From the NCBI GenBank assembly GCA_004144595.1, contig SEEM01000017.1:1-63248 (forward strand): a stretch of 63,248 nucleotides of DNA. The letters are read 5' to 3'. The notes beneath the pieces are model-generated. The model was not told the origin of the DNA. It was given only the letters and a program-made list of their open reading frames with translations, and did no database searches. Source of the stretch: Hyphomicrobiales bacterium (GTDB taxonomy: Bacteria; Pseudomonadota; Alphaproteobacteria; Rhizobiales; Beijerinckiaceae). Within the stretch, counting starts at the first letter, position 1. Each line of letters begins with the position of its first letter. Shown here in pieces: positions 1 through 9,097 of the stretch. Both the position numbers and the translations under genes were made by a program.

Positions 1-1611
1 GAGCGCGTGTTCTCGGTGCCGCTCTACTGGGATTCGCTCGTCCGGACGATGCAGATTTCCCTCAGCGTCGCGACCCTGTGCCTGGTTCTCGGCTATCCCA
101 CCGCGCTTCTCATCCGGCGCACGTCAGGCATCACGCAGGTGCTGATCACGGCGGCGGTGATCCTGCCCTATTTCATCGCGATCCTGATCCGCACCTATGC
201 CTGGATGGTCCTGCTCGGGCGCAACGGGCCGGTGAACAAGTTCCTGATCGGGCTGGGCGTCCTCAGCGAGCCGGCCCAGCTCCTGTTCAGCCGCGGCACG
301 GTCCTGCTCGGCATGACGGCGGTGCTGCTGCCGATCATGGTGCTCAGCATCTATGCGAGCGTGTCGCGCCTCGATGCGGCGCTGCCGCGTGCCGCCCAGG
401 CTTCCGGGGCCGGGCCGATCGCCACGTTCTGGCGCATCCTGCTGCCGCTCACGTTGCCGGGAATGGGGGCGGGCTTCCTCCTCGTCTTCGTGGCCGCACT
501 CGGCTTCTTCATCACGCCGACCCTGCTCGGCGGGCCGGGCGACCAGATGTTCGCCATGCACATCGTGCAGCAGGCCGACTTCATCAACAGCGAGGGCTTC
601 CTTCAGGCGCTCGCCGTCGTGCTCCTGGTCATCACCCTGCTCTTCGTCGGCATCGCCGGCCATTTCCTCGGCTTCGAGTTCATCTGGGGCGGCAGCAAGT
701 CAGATGGCGGCGCAGTTCACGCAAAGGCGGCTCGGGTGACCGAGGCCGCGCCGCGACGGAGCCTCATGCAGGGCGTCGCCGACCGGATCGGCTGGCCCGT
801 CCTGCGGCTGCTCGGCCGCCTCGGCCCCGCCTGGGGGAGCTGGACCGTCTTCATCCTGGCCGGGGCGGTGATCGCCACGCTGATCCTGCCGATCCTCGTG
901 GTGATGGTGATCTCGTTCAGCAGCGCATCCTTCCTCACCTTCCCGCCGCCTGGCTTTTCGCTGCGCTGGTACGAGAAGTTCTTCTCCGATCCGAACTGGA
1001 TGGATGCCTTCTGGCATTCCGCGGTCATCGCCGCCGCGTCTGCGGTGATCTCGGTGGTGCTCGGCGCCTCTGCCGCCATGGGGGTCGTGCGCAGCGAGAT
1101 CCGCGGCAAGTCGATCATCATGCTGCTGCTCGTGAGCCCGGTCATCGTGCCGCCGGTGGTGCTAGGCCTTTCGCTCTACAGCCTGTTCCTGCGCTTCGAC
1201 CTGGTCGGCTCGATCTGGGGCCTGGCCTCGGCCCATGCCATTGGCGGCATCCCGCTCGTGGTGATCATCGTCTCGGCTGCGCTCCAGAGCGTCGACAGGC
1301 GCCTGGAACAGGCGGCCGCCCTGCATGGCGCGTCTCCGCTCACCGTCTTCCGCACGGTGACGCTGCCGGCGATCGCGCCCGGCCTGGCAGCCGCGACGTT
1401 CTTCGCCTTCCTGCACTCGTTCGACGAGCTGGTGCTGTCGCTGTTCCTGTCGAGTGCCCAGCTCAAGACGCTGCCGCTGATGCTCTGGGCCGACATCAAC
1501 TACCAGCTCAACCCTGTCCTGGCGGTGGTCTCCTCGCTCGAGGTCCTGCTGGTCGTGATCGGGCTCGCGCTTGCGGGCCCGGTGCTGACGCGAACGCGCG
1601 CCGGCGCCTGA
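1..1611 (+). CDS. Polyamine-type ABC importer permease, two permease domains fused (5' partial)
   Basis: Inner-membrane translocation subunit of an ABC importer of the spermidine/putrescine (PotB/PotC) class. The frame is open through the left edge, so the true start lies upstream and the GTG at 7 is only the first start-like codon. The visible 534 residues hold two complete permease modules: about residues 1-225 and 275-534. Each has several hydrophobic helices and a cytoplasmic EAA loop (AQASGAGPIATFWRILLP near residue 130, AAALHGASPLTVFRTVTLP near 434). PotB and PotC are usually separate chains, so this is a natural fusion. A binding-protein gene follows after 34 bp; the ATPase is presumably to the left, outside the window. 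The substrate cannot be read from sequence. Confidence 0.88.
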   Translation, partial: ERVFSVPLYWDSLVRTMQISLSVATLCLVLGYPTALLIRRTSGITQVLITAAVILPYFIAILIRTYAWMVLLGRNGPVNKFLIGLGVLSEPAQLLFSRGTVLLGMTAVLLPIMVLSIYASVSRLDAALPRAAQASGAGPIATFWRILLPLTLPGMGAGFLLVFVAALGFFITPTLLGGPGDQMFAMHIVQQADFINSEGFLQALAVVLLVITLLFVGIAGHFLGFEFIWGGSKSDGGAVHAKAARVTEAAPRRSLMQGVADRIGWPVLRLLGRLGPAWGSWTVFILAGAVIATLILPILVVMVISFSSASFLTFPPPGFSLRWYEKFFSDPNWMDAFWHSAVIAAASAVISVVLGASAAMGVVRSEIRGKSIIMLLLVSPVIVPPVVLGLSLYSLFLRFDLVGSIWGLASAHAIGGIPLVVIIVSAALQSVDRRLEQAAALHGASPLTVFRTVTLPAIAPGLAAATFFAFLHSFDELVLSLFLSSAQLKTLPLMLWADINYQLNPVLAVVSSLEVLLVVIGLALAGPVLTRTRAGA

Positions 1612-1645
1612 TGCGTACTCAATGAAAAAGAGAGGGAGGAAAGAC

Positions 1646-2737
1646 ATGGTGCAACGTACGAAGATCTGGCGGGTACTACCCGTCTTGGCCGCGATGGCGC
1701 TGCCGCTCGGCCTGGCTCAGGGCGCATCGGCCCAGAGCAAGGAGGTGATCGTGCAGGATCCGGGCGGCGCCTATGGCGAAGCCCTGCGCAAGATCATGTA
1801 CGGGCCGTTCGAGAAGGAGACGGGCATCAAGGTGGTGACCGTCCAGGAGGCGCGCAGCGGCCCGCGGCTTAAAGCCCAGGCCGAGGCCGGAAAGGCAGCC
1901 TGGGACCTCGCCTTCATCTTCGACCAGGAAACCAAGATCCTCGGTGACTGCTGCCTGGCCGATATCGACTACAAGAAGCTCTCCGAGCCCGCGCAGAAGA
2001 CCCTGGCTGTGATGCCGGACAATCTCAAGCGGCCCAAGGGCGTGGCGCTTCAGGTCATCGGCGTCGGCCTTGCCTGGAACAAGGACAAGTACAAGGCCGG
2101 CAGCGAGCCGCAGAGCTGGGCAGATTTCTGGGACGTGAAGAAATTCCCGGGGCGGCGCTGCATGCCGGCCTGGTCCCGCTTCACCTTCGAGGCGGCGCTG
2201 ATGGCCGACGGCGTGGCCAAGGACAAGCTCTATCCGATCGACATGGACCGGGCGCTGAAGAAGCTCGCCGAGATCAAGCCTCATGTGACCAAGTGGTGGA
2301 CCACCGCCGCGCAGCCGCCGCAGCTGCTGCTCGATGGCGAAGCCGACATGTGCATGGCCTATACCGGCTCAATGAGCAAATTCGCGCTCGAAGGCGCGCC
2401 GGTCGCGATCACCTGGAACCAGGGCTTCGTCTATTACGACTTCTTCTCGATCCCGAAGGGCGCGCCGAACTACGAGAACGCGCTGAAGGTGCTGTCCTGG
2501 CGGCTCGACCCCAAGCGCGCGGCCGAACTCACGTCCAACTTCCCGGTTGCGCTGCCCTCTTCCGTCGTCTTCGACGCGGCCGACCCGAAGATCAGCATCT
2601 ATTGGGCGAACAACCCGAAGAACCTCGCCCAGGCGATCGAGTGGAGCCCGGACTACTGGGGCGCTGCCTCGCCGGACGGTCGTTCGACCAATGAGGAGCA
2701 CGGCCAGGAAAGGCTCAACGGGCTGCTGGCGAAGTAA
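1646..2737 (+). CDS. Extracellular solute-binding protein, polyamine/PotD type
   Basis: Periplasmic ligand receptor for the fused permease just upstream. The start at 1646 is chosen because AGAGGGAGGA (1631-1640) sits at ribosome-binding distance; an in-frame ATG at 1622 would put that purine tract inside the gene. The N-terminus is a Sec signal peptide ending near ASAQS. The mature chain begins KEVIVQDPGGAYGEALRK and carries the WADFWDVKKFPG motif typical of the PotD/AfuA-like group (SBP_bac_8 style). At about 363 residues it has the usual length. It is related to the binding protein at 62122 (same SWADFWDVK and IKPHV.. signatures), so the two importers probably take up similar small charged or hydroxylated ligands. 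Confidence 0.88.
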   Translation: MVQRTKIWRVLPVLAAMALPLGLAQGASAQSKEVIVQDPGGAYGEALRKIMYGPFEKETGIKVVTVQEARSGPRLKAQAEAGKAAWDLAFIFDQETKILGDCCLADIDYKKLSEPAQKTLAVMPDNLKRPKGVALQVIGVGLAWNKDKYKAGSEPQSWADFWDVKKFPGRRCMPAWSRFTFEAALMADGVAKDKLYPIDMDRALKKLAEIKPHVTKWWTTAAQPPQLLLDGEADMCMAYTGSMSKFALEGAPVAITWNQGFVYYDFFSIPKGAPNYENALKVLSWRLDPKRAAELTSNFPVALPSSVVFDAADPKISIYWANNPKNLAQAIEWSPDYWGAASPDGRSTNEEHGQERLNGLLAK

Positions 2738-2748
2738 CCGGTCGCGCA

Positions 2749-2772
2749 GACGGTCGCCGCGAGGCGGCCGTC
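2749..2772 (+). terminator. GC-rich hairpin after the binding-protein gene
   Basis: GCCGC (2756-2760) pairs with GCGGC (2764-2768) around a GAG loop, and GACG (2749-2752) pairs with CGTC (2769-2772) past a 3-nt bulge. A short TTCCC follows. It lies 12 bp after the binding-protein stop and before the IclR gene, so it may end or attenuate the transporter transcript. The T tract is weak. Confidence 0.45.
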
Positions 2773-2831
2773 TTCCCGCGGAGCGTGGCCCGGAATAGAG
2801 ATAGCCAGGTTCAGGAGACCGGGTCTAAACG

Positions 2832-3587
2832 ATGGATAAGGCGTTCACGAAGGGGTTGCGGCTCCTCGAGGTCCTGGCGCGCAGCAGCAAGCCTCGCGGG
2901 ATCACCGATCTCGCGAAGGAGCTGGACTTCACGAAGAGCAACGTGCACCGCTTGCTGGCGACGTTGCAGACGCAGGGCTTCGTCCGGCAGACGCCGCCGC
3001 ACAGCACCTATGAGCTGACGCTGAAGATCTGGGAGCTCGGAAACAACGTCGTCCGGCGCCTGGACCTGGTCTCGATCGCCCGTCCGGCGATGGAACGCCT
3101 GGCACAGGCCACCGGGGAGACGGTGCATCTCTCGGTGCTCGACGATACCGACGTGGTCTATGTCGACAAGATCGAGAGCCAGCATCAGATCAGAGCCCAT
3201 ACCAGCGTCGGCATGCGGGCGCCGGCCTTCGCGATGGCGACCGGCAAGGCGATGCTCGCACATGAGCCCGACGAGGCGCTCGATCGCTTCCGGCCGCTCT
3301 TCAAGCGCTTCACCGCGACGACGCGGGTGACGCCCGAAGAGCTGATGGCGGATATCCGCCAAATCCGGCAGCAGGGCTACGCCATGGTCCTGCAAGGGGA
3401 GTGGCGCGAGGGGATCGCGGCCTGTGCCTGTGCCGTCCTCGGCCGCGCCGGCGACGTCGCCGGCGCGATCGGCATCTCGGGGCCGGACTCGCGGCTGAAG
3501 CGAAAAGAACTGAAGCAGTTTTCGGAAGATGTCCGGGAGGCGGCACGCTCGATCAGCGCGGCGCTCGGCCATCTGCCGGGACATTGA
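2832..3587 (+). CDS. IclR family transcriptional regulator
   Basis: DNA-binding regulator of 251 residues, the usual IclR length. An N-terminal winged helix-turn-helix (about residues 5-65; LEVLARSSKPRGITDLAKEL, then KSNVHRLLATLQTQGFV) is followed by the IclR effector domain (about 80-250, with MATGKAMLAH and REGIAACACAVLGRAGDVAGA). It lies between the transporter genes and a set of catabolic enzymes on the same strand, and so probably controls one or both in response to a pathway intermediate. AGGAGA (2813-2818) is the nearest purine tract to the ATG. No inverted-repeat operator was convincing upstream, where a terminator-like hairpin sits instead. Confidence 0.92.
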   Translation: MDKAFTKGLRLLEVLARSSKPRGITDLAKELDFTKSNVHRLLATLQTQGFVRQTPPHSTYELTLKIWELGNNVVRRLDLVSIARPAMERLAQATGETVHLSVLDDTDVVYVDKIESQHQIRAHTSVGMRAPAFAMATGKAMLAHEPDEALDRFRPLFKRFTATTRVTPEELMADIRQIRQQGYAMVLQGEWREGIAACACAVLGRAGDVAGAIGISGPDSRLKRKELKQFSEDVREAARSISAALGHLPGH

Positions 3588-3658
3588 GAGCAATCGGCGT
3601 GCCGCGAGCCGGCGCGTCCCGCGACACGACATCACCGCAACAGCGACAGGGTCGAACC

Positions 3659-4654
3659 ATGAACGATAGTTTCCGGGCCATGATGATCGTCGATCACGAC
3701 GGACGCCCCCGCGCGGAGTTCCGCGACCTCACGGTGGCGGACCTGCCCGACCACGAGGTGCTCGTCGAAATCTCCTTCTCGACGCTGAACTACAAGGACG
3801 GCCTGGCGATCAGCGGCAAGGGGCGGATCGCGCGCCGGCTGCCGATGGTGGCGGGGATCGATCTCGCCGGAACGGTGGTCGAAAGCCGTTCGCCCGACTG
3901 GAAGCCGGGCGACAAGGTTCTGGTCAATGGCTGGGGCCTGTCCGAGACCGAATGGGGCGGCTATGTGCGCTTCCAGAAACTGAAGCCGCAATGGCTGACG
4001 CGGCTGCCCGACGTCTTCAGCTTCGAGGAGGCCATGGGCATCGGGACCGCCGGCTATACGGCGGCGCTCTGCGTCGATGCGCTGGAGGACTGGGGCGGGA
4101 TCGCACCCGGCGGGCGCGAGGTTCTGGTGACGGGCGCCGCCGGCGGGGTCGGATCGACCGCGATCAGCCTGCTCGCCCGCAAGGGCTACACGGTCACCGC
4201 GGCGACCGGCCGACCGGAAACCCATGCCTATCTGTCGGAGCTCGGCGCCACCGGTTTCGTCGACCGTGCGGCTCTCGCGGAGAAGGGCGGCGCACTGCAG
4301 AAGGAGCGCTGGGGCGGCGCGGTCGATTCCGTCGGCTCGACCACCCTGGCCAACGTGCTGGCGCAGACGGCCTATGGCGGGGCGGTCGCGGCCTGCGGGC
4401 TGGCCGGAGGCATGGATCTCCCGGCGACGGTCGCGCCGCATATCCTGCGGAGCGTCACCCTGCTCGGCATCGACAGCGTGATGGCACCGGCCGGCAAGCG
4501 CGAACGCGCCTGGAAGACGCTGGCCGCGCATCTCGACAAGGCGCAGCTCGGCCGCATCGCCCGCGTCGAGCCGATGTCGGCCCTGCCGGCGCTGGCGGAA
4601 GAGATCGTCGCCGGCAGGATTCGCGGCCGCGTGGTTATCGACGTCAGCCGCTGA
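3659..4654 (+). CDS. acuI: MDR family oxidoreductase, acrylyl-CoA reductase AcuI/YhdH type
   Basis: NADPH-dependent medium-chain reductase of 331 residues without the zinc site. The AcuI/YhdH group reduces acrylyl-CoA to propionyl-CoA. The start MNDSFRAMMIVDHDG at 3659 is chosen because it gives the family's N-terminus; the frame is open further upstream only over the IclR 3' end. Family marks: STLNYKDGLAISGKG (about residue 45), GIDLAGTV, and the nucleotide-binding VTGAAGGVGSTAISLLARKG (about 155). It is followed by the class II aldolase gene after 88 bp. Its place in a sugar-acid operon suggests the true substrate may be another enoyl or unsaturated carbonyl compound. Confidence 0.85.
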   Translation: MNDSFRAMMIVDHDGRPRAEFRDLTVADLPDHEVLVEISFSTLNYKDGLAISGKGRIARRLPMVAGIDLAGTVVESRSPDWKPGDKVLVNGWGLSETEWGGYVRFQKLKPQWLTRLPDVFSFEEAMGIGTAGYTAALCVDALEDWGGIAPGGREVLVTGAAGGVGSTAISLLARKGYTVTAATGRPETHAYLSELGATGFVDRAALAEKGGALQKERWGGAVDSVGSTTLANVLAQTAYGGAVAACGLAGGMDLPATVAPHILRSVTLLGIDSVMAPAGKRERAWKTLAAHLDKAQLGRIARVEPMSALPALAEEIVAGRIRGRVVIDVSR

Positions 4655-4665
4655 TCGGGAGGTCG

Positions 4666-4677
4666 GAGACGCGTCTC
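4666..4677. repeat. 12-bp perfect palindrome between AcuI-like and aldolase genes
   Basis: GAGACGCGTCTC is fully self-complementary and lies in the 88-bp gap before the aldolase start at 4743. It could be a regulator half-site pair or a processing hairpin; with no spacer it is a poor terminator. Confidence 0.25.
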
Positions 4678-4742
4678 GGCACAGACGAGCCGCGCCTTGC
4701 CGAATTCATGGAATGCCGTTCTGACATAGGGAACGTTATGCA

Positions 4743-5429
4743 ATGACCAGCCGGGACGACCGCGAGTTGCGGCAATCCATCGTCATGGCCTGCCGCGAGA
4801 TGACCGCGGCGGGTATCAACCAGGGTACGTCGGGCAATATCAGCGTTCGCGTCGATGACGGGATCCTGCTGACCCCGTCCGGGCTGGCCTACGACCAGAT
4901 GACGCCGGAGGACATCGTCTTCATGGACTGGGGCGGCGGCTGGACGGCGCGCGAGGGCAACGTCCCCTCCACGGAATGGCGCTTCCATCTCGACATTCTC
5001 ATGGCGAAGCCGGAGGCGGGGGCGGTGGTCCATGCCCACCCGACCTACTGCACGACCCTGGCGATCATGAATCGCGGCATTCCCGCGATCCATTACATGA
5101 TCGCGGCTGCCGGCGGGAACGACATCCCCTGCGCGCCCTATGCCCAATATGGTACGGCCGAGTTGTCGCGGCTGGCGCTCGAGGCGCTCACCGATCGCCG
5201 CGCCTGCCTGCTCGCCCATCACGGCCTGATCGCGACCGGCGTCAGCCTGCGCAAGGCGCTGTGGCTCGCGGTCGAGGTCGAGGCGCTGGCGCGGCAATAT
5301 CACGGCTGCCTCCAGATCGGCACGCCGCCACTCCTGCCGGACGCGGAAATCGACAGCATCCTCAAGCGCTGGGGCCAGTACGGCCTGCGCGAGCGGAAGC
5401 CGCATACCTCCCTGGTGGCCGAAGGGTAA
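4743..5429 (+). CDS. Class II aldolase/adducin family protein
   Basis: Zinc-dependent aldolase or decarboxylase of 228 residues, the fuculose-phosphate aldolase/OtnC fold. Glu78 (STEW), His97 and His99 (VVHAHPTYC) and His159 (LLAHHGLIATG) match the catalytic acid and the metal-binding histidines. The phosphate-binding loops GTSGNISVR (about residue 28) and TPSGL (about 44) are present. Family members cleave or decarboxylate phosphorylated sugar acids such as 3-oxo-tetronate 4-phosphate or fuculose 1-phosphate. The next gene is a PfkB kinase, which fits phosphorylation followed by aldol cleavage or decarboxylation. The exact substrate is not decided by sequence. Confidence 0.9.
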   Translation: MTSRDDRELRQSIVMACREMTAAGINQGTSGNISVRVDDGILLTPSGLAYDQMTPEDIVFMDWGGGWTAREGNVPSTEWRFHLDILMAKPEAGAVVHAHPTYCTTLAIMNRGIPAIHYMIAAAGGNDIPCAPYAQYGTAELSRLALEALTDRRACLLAHHGLIATGVSLRKALWLAVEVEALARQYHGCLQIGTPPLLPDAEIDSILKRWGQYGLRERKPHTSLVAEG

Positions 5430-5496
5430 CGCGACGTTTGCCCGCCTGCTCCGCCACCATCCTCCTCCTCTGCTTCGATCGCCCGAGAAAACTGCC

Positions 5497-6453
5497 ATGT
5501 CACCCACCCATGATGTCAGCGTCTGCGGCTCCTACATCCTCGATATCCTCGGCGTGCCGGTGAGCGACATTCCGCCCGGCGGGACGCGCTACCTGATCGA
5601 CGAAATCCGCCTCACCGTCGCAGGCACGGCGGGCGGCACCGTCGTTCCCTGCGCGCGGCTTGGCCTGAAGGCTCTCGCGGTCGGCGCGGTCGGTGCCGAC
5701 GAGAAGGCCGATTGGGTGCTCGACGCGCTGCGGCGCGACGGCATCGACGTCTCGATGATGGAGCGCATGTCGGGCAGCCCGACCTCGGCGACGATCCTGC
5801 CGATCCGGCCGGACGGGTCGCGCCCGGCGCTTCACGCCCGCGGCGCTTCCGCCCGCTGGCGCATCTCGGCGGTGGCGCAGGCCCGCGCCTGCGAGGGGCA
5901 AATCGTGCATCTCGGCGGGGTCGGCTCGCTGCTTGCGATGGACGGCGAGCCCTCGCGGGCGCTGCTGGCCGATGCGCGCAAGGCCGGCCGCACCACGACG
6001 CTCGACCTGATCTCGGCCCGGCCGGAGACCCTGGCGCTAGTGGAGCCGCTCCTGCCCGTGGTCGACTTCTTCATGCCGAGCATCGACGAGACGGCGGTGA
6101 TGGTCGGGACGCATGATCCGGCCGCTTGCGCGCGCTTCTTCATCGAGCGCGGCGCGGGAGCCTGCGCGATCTCGCTCGGCGGCGAGGGCTCCTTCGTGAT
6201 GACGCGGGACGGCCGGCACTTCACGATGCCGGCCTTCGACGTCCCGGTGCGCGACACGACCGGCTGCGGCGACGCCTATTCCGGCGGCTTCATCGCCGGG
6301 CTCGTCCGCGGCTGGGAGCTGACCGAATGCGCCAGGCTCGCGACCGCGACGGCAGCGCTCGTCGCCACCGGCCTAGGCTCCGGCGCCAACCTCGTTTCCT
6401 TCGACGAGACGGTGCGCGCGATGAACAGCCTGCCGGTCCGCAAGGCCGCCTGA
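5497..6453 (+). CDS. PfkB family carbohydrate kinase
   Basis: Ribokinase-type sugar kinase of 318 residues. The second PfkB signature DTTGCGDAYSGGF (about residue 252) carries the catalytic Asp within GCGDA and the anion hole. The N-terminal substrate half has GGTVVPCARLGLKALAVGAVGADEKAD (split as GGTVVPCARLG and AVGAVGADE). The protein would phosphorylate a sugar, keto-sugar acid or polyol in the cytoplasm before the neighbouring class II aldolase acts. It lies 67 bp after the aldolase and 47 bp before an SDR on the same strand, so co-transcription is likely. The sugar specificity is unknown. Confidence 0.9.
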   Translation: MSPTHDVSVCGSYILDILGVPVSDIPPGGTRYLIDEIRLTVAGTAGGTVVPCARLGLKALAVGAVGADEKADWVLDALRRDGIDVSMMERMSGSPTSATILPIRPDGSRPALHARGASARWRISAVAQARACEGQIVHLGGVGSLLAMDGEPSRALLADARKAGRTTTLDLISARPETLALVEPLLPVVDFFMPSIDETAVMVGTHDPAACARFFIERGAGACAISLGGEGSFVMTRDGRHFTMPAFDVPVRDTTGCGDAYSGGFIAGLVRGWELTECARLATATAALVATGLGSGANLVSFDETVRAMNSLPVRKAA

Positions 6454-6500
6454 GAGCGCCGTGCTCCCTGACCTCTTTCCCATCTGAAGCGAGAACCGAG

Positions 6501-7247
6501 ATGACCAGACACGCCATCGTGACGGGGGCCAGCCGCGGGATCGGCCGGGCCATCGCCCTTGGACTTGCCGAGCGGGGCTATGACCTCGCGCTCACCGATA
6601 TCGGCCCGCAGCAGGCCACCCTCGCGGTGGTCGCAGGCGAGATCGCCGAGCGGGGCCGGCGCTGCGTCACGATCACGGCCGATGTCAGCAATCCCGAGGA
6701 TTGCCGCCGCTCAGCCGACGAGGCCGTGCGCGGGCTCGGCCATGTCGATGTCCTCGTCAACAATGCCGGCATCCTGAAGCTCGCCTCGATCCAGGAACTG
6801 ACGCCGGAGCTCTGGGACACCACCTTTGCCGTCAACACGCGTGGCGTCTTCCAGATGACGCAGGCGCTGATCCCGCACATGCGGGAGCGGCGCTACGGCC
6901 GCATCGTCAACATCGCCTCGCTAGCCGCGCGCACCGGCGGGCCGGGCCAGTCCCATTACGCCGCGTCGAAATCGGCGGTGGTCGGTTTCACGCGTGTCTC
7001 GTCGATGGAACTCGGCCAGCACGGCATCACCGTGAATGCCGTCTGCCCGGGCATCATCCAGACCGAGATGGGGATGAACAACCTGCGCGACCCCGAGCGA
7101 GTGGCATATTTCGAAAAGGTTACCGACCTGCACCGGCTTGGTAATCCGGAAGACGTGATCGGACCGGTGGCCTTCTTCGCCTCGGACGATTCCGCCTTCG
7201 TCACCGGCCAGGCTTTGAACGTGGATGGCGGTATTTTCTACAGCTAG
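6501..7247 (+). CDS. SDR family NAD(P)-dependent oxidoreductase
   Basis: Classical short-chain dehydrogenase of 248 residues. It shows the cofactor motif TGASRGIG (residues 8-15), NNAG (about 89), the catalytic Ser/Tyr/Lys pattern ending SHYAASKSAV, and the C-terminal GQALNVDGGIFYS. ATG at 6501 gives the family N-terminus MTRHAIVTGASRG and follows the purine tract GAAGCGAGAACCGAG. As the last gene of the + strand group it probably oxidises or reduces the hydroxyl compound that the kinase and aldolase handle. The closest named relatives by motif are 3-oxoacyl-ACP reductase-like and polyol/sugar-acid dehydrogenases. Confidence 0.9.
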   Translation: MTRHAIVTGASRGIGRAIALGLAERGYDLALTDIGPQQATLAVVAGEIAERGRRCVTITADVSNPEDCRRSADEAVRGLGHVDVLVNNAGILKLASIQELTPELWDTTFAVNTRGVFQMTQALIPHMRERRYGRIVNIASLAARTGGPGQSHYAASKSAVVGFTRVSSMELGQHGITVNAVCPGIIQTEMGMNNLRDPERVAYFEKVTDLHRLGNPEDVIGPVAFFASDDSAFVTGQALNVDGGIFYS

Positions 7248-7295
7248 AGCCTGCGCTAACACGGTCGAAAGCCTTCGAAAGGAAGCCTGGCGCAG

Positions 7296-8156
7296 TCAAC
7301 GCGATCTGGGGTCGGAGGCATCACGCAGCGCATCGCCAAGAAGGTTGAGGGCGAGGACGGTGAGCAGGATGGCGAAGCTTGGGAAGACGGCGAGCCACCA
7401 GGCGTCGAGAATGTTCTCGAAGCCTTCCCGGATCATGCCGCCCCAGGTCGCGGCCGGCGGCGGCACGCCGAGGCCGATGAAGGAGAGCGAGGCTTCCGTG
7501 CGGATCGCCGAGGCCATCCAGAGCGAACTCATCACCACGACGTCCGAGAGCATGTTCGGCAGGATGTGGCGGAACATGATGCGCAGCGGCCCGCAGCCAT
7601 AGGCGCGGCTGGCTTCGACGAAGTCCCGCTGCTTGAGCGTGATCGTCGGCGCGCGGGCGACGCGGGCGAAGGGCGCCACTTCGGTAACCGCGATTGCGAT
7701 GATCAGATTCTCCAGGCTCGCCCCCAGCATGGCAGCGATCATCAATCCCAGCAGCAGCGTCGGGAACGAGAGCATCACGTCGAGCACGCCCATCACGATC
7801 TGGTCGAAGATGCCGCCGATATAGCCGGAGATCACGCCGATCGTCGTGCCGACGACCATCGCGATCAGGATCGCGACGAATCCGACGAAAAGCGAGATGC
7901 GCGCGCCGTAGATCAGGCGCGACAGCACGTCCCGGCCAAAGGAATCGGTGCCGAGCAGATATTCCGCGGAAGGCGGCTCGAGCCGCGCGACGATGTTCTG
8001 TTCGAGCGGGTCATAAGGCGCCAGCGAGGGCGCGAAGATCGCAACCAGTACGATCGTCGCCAGCAACGCCAGACCGACCCAGGACAGACGGTTGCGGGTA
8101 AATGCGAGCCAAAGTCCACCTGGCCGGGCCGGTTCGGTCTCGGTGATGTCGGTCAT
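7296..8156 (-). CDS. ABC transporter permease, DppC/OppC type
   Basis: Inner-membrane subunit of a peptide/opine/nickel-class importer, 286 residues. It has the N-terminal OppC segment with one helix (RNRLSWVGLALLATIVLVAI), the periplasmic DPLEQN..LGTDSFGRDVLSRLIYGAR signature, and the EAA loop EASRAYGCGPLRIMFRHILP (about residue 180). It pairs with the DppB-like gene upstream, overlapping it by 4 bp. It is the last gene of a six-gene - strand operon headed by an opine-oxidase-like set. The partner ATPases (DppD/DppF) are not in the window; a matching family 5 binding protein is encoded at 15429. Confidence 0.92.
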   Translation of the reverse strand: MTDITETEPARPGGLWLAFTRNRLSWVGLALLATIVLVAIFAPSLAPYDPLEQNIVARLEPPSAEYLLGTDSFGRDVLSRLIYGARISLFVGFVAILIAMVVGTTIGVISGYIGGIFDQIVMGVLDVMLSFPTLLLGLMIAAMLGASLENLIIAIAVTEVAPFARVARAPTITLKQRDFVEASRAYGCGPLRIMFRHILPNMLSDVVVMSSLWMASAIRTEASLSFIGLGVPPPAATWGGMIREGFENILDAWWLAVFPSFAILLTVLALNLLGDALRDASDPRSR

Positions 8157-9097
8157 TCGTATTTCACCCTAGGATCGACGAGGCCATAGGCAAGGTCAGT
8201 GAGCGTATTCACGATGATCACGCAAAAGGCGAAAATGATCATCAGTCCCTGGAGCAGGGTGTAGTCTCGCGAATTGAGCGCGCCGACGATGAGCTTGCCC
8301 AGTCCCGGTCGATTGAAGATGATTTCCGTGAGCACCGAATTGCCGATCAGCGTACCGAAATACAGGCCGACAACGGTGATGATGGGTATCAGGCTGTTGC
8401 GCAGAGCGTGCTGCAATACGAGTTGCGATGCGCCGACGCCCTTGGCGCGCGCCGTGCGGATGTAATCCTCGGTGAGAACGCCCAGCATCGCCGAGCGGGT
8501 GACGCGCATCACATAGGCCATCATGATGATGCCGAGGTTCAGGGCGGGCAGCGCGAGTTGGCGAAGGCGGTCGGAGAGGTCCGTGCCGCTGGCCGCTCCG
8601 CCCAGGACCGGGAACCAGCCGAGCTGGATCGAAAAGACGATCAGCATCAGGATGCCCGATACGAAGGCGGGAAAGGAAAGTCCGACCAGCGAGACGATGC
8701 GGGAGACATAGTCCATCCAGCCATTGCGCGTCAGCGCCGCCGCGACACCCAGCGGCAAGCCGAAGATCAGACCGATGGCGATCGCGGCCAGCGTGAGCTC
8801 GATCGTCGAGGGCAGAACCGTCAGCACCTCGTGGATGACGCTGCGACCGGTGCTCATCGACAGGCCGAGGTTGCCGGTAAAGACGTCACCAAGGAAGGTG
8901 AAGTACTGGACGTAGAAGGGGCGATCGAGCCCCAGCTTCGTCCGCAACGCCGTCAGGGCCTCCGTGCTCGCCTGGTCGCCGAGGATGACCGAGGCCGCGT
9001 CGCCGGGCACGAGCCGGACGAGGACGAAAATCGCAGTGAGCATCACCAGCAATGTCGGCATCGCCAGGAGAAGCCGTCTTAACGTGTAAGCCATCAT
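8153..9097 (-). CDS. ABC transporter permease, DppB/OppB type
   Basis: Inner-membrane partner of the DppC-like protein, 314 residues, with six predicted helices. N-terminal TLRRLLLAMPTLLVMLTAIF and VRLVPGDAA are hallmarks of OppB/DppB. The EAA loop is ARAKGVGASQLVLQHALRNS (about residue 240), and the C-terminus DLAYGLVDPRVKYE is the standard family ending. Start and stop overlap both neighbours in ATGA fashion, implying translational coupling with the FAD oxidase upstream and DppC downstream. The coupling suggests import of the same compound that the operon's oxidases cleave. Confidence 0.92.
   Translation of the reverse strand: MMAYTLRRLLLAMPTLLVMLTAIFVLVRLVPGDAASVILGDQASTEALTALRTKLGLDRPFYVQYFTFLGDVFTGNLGLSMSTGRSVIHEVLTVLPSTIELTLAAIAIGLIFGLPLGVAAALTRNGWMDYVSRIVSLVGLSFPAFVSGILMLIVFSIQLGWFPVLGGAASGTDLSDRLRQLALPALNLGIIMMAYVMRVTRSAMLGVLTEDYIRTARAKGVGASQLVLQHALRNSLIPIITVVGLYFGTLIGNSVLTEIIFNRPGLGKLIVGALNSRDYTLLQGLMIIFAFCVIIVNTLTDLAYGLVDPRVKYE

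Noticed and set aside
7248..7295. A bidirectional terminator between the convergent SDR and DppC genes
   Set aside because: The complementary bits (AGCCTTCG/CGAAAGG and similar) do not form a convincing uninterrupted stem.
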